Shown here: positions 22,772 to 24,562 of the stretch, piece by piece | Position numbering within the stretch: the stretch's first letter is position 1 | Layout of the letters: every line of letters starts with the position of its first letter | Assembly (NCBI GenBank): GCA_023416275.1 | Contig: JAEZIB010000088.1 | Location: forward strand, 1-24,562 | Length of the DNA stretch: 24,562 nt | Direction: 5' to 3' | Origin: Bacillota bacterium | Lineage (GTDB): Bacteria; Bacillota; Clostridia; Acetivibrionales; DSM-1351 | The notes under the pieces: generated by a model | What the model was told of the DNA's origin: nothing | The model's input: the letters and a program-made list of their open reading frames with translations, nothing else | Database searches by the model: none | Position numbers and translations under genes: made by a program

Positions 22772-23800
22772 TTAATTAATACCATTAACATCGCTATCTA
22801 CCATCATTTTAACTAGTTGCTCAAATGACACCTTCTGCTTCCAATTCAAATTGGTCTTAGCTTTTGTCGGGTCGCCTAGAAGCAAATCAACTTCAGTTGG
22901 TCTGAAGAATTTTCGGCTAATATTTATTAATTCTCTTCCATTAGCACTGTTAATGCCCTTTTCGTTTTCGCCTGCACCTTCCCACTTTAGATCGATTCCT
23001 ACGTTTTTAAAAGCAAGCTCACAAAATTCTCTTACAGTATGGGTTTCTCCTGTTGCTATGACATAGTCCTCTGGTTTTTGCTGTTGAAGAATTAACCACA
23101 TTGCTTCCACATAATCTCCAGCAAAGCCCCAGTCCCTTTTAGCATCTATATTTCCTAAATAAAGCTTATCTTGCTTTCCCTTTAGTATATTGGCAATTCC
23201 CCTTGTTATTTTTCTAGTAACGAAGGTTTCGCCACGCCTTGGAGATTCGTGATTAAAGAGAATGCCGTTACAAGCAAACAAATTATAAGCCTCTCTGTAA
23301 TTAACTGTTATCCAGTAAGCATAAAGTTTTGCTGCTGCATATGGACTTCTTGGATAAAAGGGTGTTTTTTCACTTTGGGGAATCTCTTGAACCTTACCAA
23401 ATAATTCACTGGAAGAAGCTTGATAAAACTTAATGTCAGCAGCTACCTCCTTTATGCTCTCCAAAAGTCTTAATGTACCTAATGCATTTACATCAGAAGT
23501 GAATTCTGGGACATCAAAGGACACCTTTACATGACTTTGAGCGCCTAGATTGTATACTTCACTAGGCTCTATTTTATAAATCAATTTACTAAGGTTACAT
23601 GAATCTGATAAGTCTCCAAAGTGTAAAGAAAAGTTTTCGTTCCCAGTGCCATCAGCATCAATCAGATGATCTATCCTGTGAGTGTTTATTGAACTGCTTC
23701 GCCTGACTATACCGTGTACTTTATATCCTTTATTTAGTAAAAATTCTGCCAGATAAGAGCCGTCTTGCCCTGTAATACCTGTAATTAATGCTGTTTTCAT
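22772..23800 (-). CDS. gmd: GDP-mannose 4,6-dehydratase
   Basis: 342-residue SDR enzyme converting GDP-mannose to GDP-4-keto-6-deoxymannose. Signature GITGQDGSYLAEFLL at residues 8-22, RRSSSINTHRIDHL at 33-46, SSSELFG at about 129-135, and Tyr154/Lys158 in SPYAAAKLY. NHESPRRGETFVTRKI follows, as in all GMDs. Its substrate would come from manC at the far left of the locus, which is transcribed the other way. The start has AAAGGAG. A possible sigma-K-like site (AC-N16-CATAAAATT) lies upstream but with one mismatch. Confidence 0.97.
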   Translation of the reverse strand: MKTALITGITGQDGSYLAEFLLNKGYKVHGIVRRSSSINTHRIDHLIDADGTGNENFSLHFGDLSDSCNLSKLIYKIEPSEVYNLGAQSHVKVSFDVPEFTSDVNALGTLRLLESIKEVAADIKFYQASSSELFGKVQEIPQSEKTPFYPRSPYAAAKLYAYWITVNYREAYNLFACNGILFNHESPRRGETFVTRKITRGIANILKGKQDKLYLGNIDAKRDWGFAGDYVEAMWLILQQQKPEDYVIATGETHTVREFCELAFKNVGIDLKWEGAGENEKGINSANGRELINISRKFFRPTEVDLLLGDPTKAKTNLNWKQKVSFEQLVKMMVDSDVNGIN

Positions 23801-23944
23801 GCATATAACTCCTTTATAGCTAAATAATTTTATGAACTTAAAGTTAGTAAGTAAGTACCTGATAACATATTATGTTTTAGGCCTTTATTATGGAACTGGG
23901 AGGAATTAATGAAAGCCGTTTTATTTATAGTGCTACTATTACAT

Positions 23945-23982
23945 GAGTAGAAGGGAATAAAAATGCTGATTCCCTTCTGCTC
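23945..23982 (-). terminator. Hairpin after the collagen-like gene
   Basis: GAGtAGAAGGGAAT pairs with ATTCCCTTCTgCTC around a 10-base loop. It lies about 80 bases after the minus-strand stop codon. The T-run is poor, so termination is likely but not certain. Confidence 0.5.
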
Positions 23983-24064
23983 AATTACAATTTGTATTGC
24001 GTTAATGCTTTCATATGTTTGTCTGCGTATAGCCTTTATTAATTGGATACTATAGTTTTAATTT

Positions 24065-24562
24065 CTATATTGAGATTTTCTTGACTGTAAGGTATGCTGT
24101 TAACCCGCCAGTCAGACTTGAAGTCACAGTAGTAGTGCTTTCAACAGCCAGATCAATTATATCGCCAGCAGTTAGGTCAACAATGGTACTGCCTTCAAAC
24201 AATGTGGTAAGTGTCAATGAAAGTGTACGGGTTTGTAATGTTGACGGTATAAAGTTAGTTCCTCCATTGATACGGACACCTGCCGACAGATCGACAGCAA
24301 CTAAAACTGTACTGACAGTTACCATATAATTAATTTCATAAGTTGCAGTTTCTATAATTGTAATATCATCAGTTCCGAGAGTGACATTGTCGCTTGGCAT
24401 TGTATCTGCTAATGCAATTTGGTCAACACCTCCGCCAATGCCAATTGAGATGGCTTGTGGATCAGTTGAAAATAAGCCACCAAATGCATCTAAACCAGCA
24501 GGGCCAGTAGGACCAGTAGCACCAGCAGGACCAGTAGCACCAGCAGGACCAGTAGCACCAGC
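24065..24562 (-). CDS. Collagen-like surface glycoprotein, C-terminal part (partial)
   Basis: The reading frame is open to the right edge, so the N-terminus and most of the collagen-like region are missing. The visible 165 residues begin with perfect 18-base repeats coding Ala-Gly-Ala-Thr-Gly-Pro, that is Gly-X-Y triplets with threonine, ending in TGPAGL. They are followed by about 140 residues of beta-rich sequence (ITIIETATYEINYMV, AGVRINGG, LTAGDIIDLAVES) resembling the BclA/exosporium C-terminal domain of the TNF-like fold, which trimerises such proteins. Threonines in collagen-like repeats of BclA carry O-linked glycans. The neighbouring sugar genes make this protein a plausible acceptor; that link is inference. 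Confidence 0.85.
   Translation of the reverse strand, partial: AGATGPAGATGPAGATGPTGPAGLDAFGGLFSTDPQAISIGIGGGVDQIALADTMPSDNVTLGTDDITIIETATYEINYMVTVSTVLVAVDLSAGVRINGGTNFIPSTLQTRTLSLTLTTLFEGSTIVDLTAGDIIDLAVESTTTVTSSLTGGLTAYLTVKKISI

Noticed and set aside
1..24562. CRISPR arrays, tRNA, rRNA, transposase genes
   Set aside because: No regularly spaced direct repeats of CRISPR type, no cloverleaf with conserved TTCGA-type arm, no rRNA stretch and no transposase-like frame were seen on reading both strands.

Overview
The window is low-GC DNA with strong AGGAGG-type ribosome binding sites, some TTG and GTG starts, a T-box leader in front of leuS, an agr-type peptide quorum-sensing locus and a collagen-like spore-surface type protein. 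This points to an endospore-forming member of the Clostridia. A Ruminiclostridium-like cellulolytic clostridium is my best guess, but it rests on gene content only.

Region 1 (about 1-3900, minus strand) is an agr-like signalling locus. It holds an AgrB-type processing protease (3290-3871), an AgrC-type GHKL sensor kinase (275-1624) and, between them, four small genes too short for ordinary ORF calling (2940-3047, 2576-2680, 2068-2175, 1724-1828). They encode 34-35 residue AgrD-like precursors that align without gaps. Each has its own ribosome binding site, a conserved promoter (TTGACA or TTGACT, exactly 17 bp, then an A/T-rich -10) and its own terminator hairpin. All four carry lysine, not Cys or Ser, where classical AgrD has the ring-forming residue. 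No AgrA-type response regulator is in the window.

Region 2 (about 4120-7050, minus strand) is leucyl-tRNA synthetase with a complete T-box leader (CTC specifier, T-box motif, terminator) and a terminator downstream.

Region 3 (about 7400-21660, plus strand) is a glycan locus. It begins with a hairpin-rich leader and manC (GDP-mannose synthesis), followed by an orphan thiamine-diphosphate E1 alpha/beta pair and an SDR nucleotide-sugar enzyme. Next come a small two-TM protein, three tandem paralogous glycosyltransferases resembling GDP-fucose transferases, a DNRLRE-type surface protein and a DivIVA-like coiled-coil protein. A WlbA/WlbB/WlbC-like trio for a 3-acetamido sugar and an anchored protein of unknown function close the region. 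Palindromic intergenic elements recur through it.

Region 4 (about 21790-24562, minus strand) has gmd and fcl, which turn GDP-mannose into GDP-L-fucose. The C-terminal part of a collagen-like (Gly-Ala-Thr / Gly-Pro-Ala) protein with a BclA-like C-terminal domain runs off the right edge.

Taken together, manC, gmd and fcl would supply GDP-fucose, the three GT paralogs could use it, and the E1 pair and Wlb trio could make further unusual sugars. The threonine-rich collagen-like protein is a plausible acceptor. Sigma-K-like promoter matches before two transcription units agree with a spore-surface role. The joint function is inference; the individual enzyme families are read from motifs.
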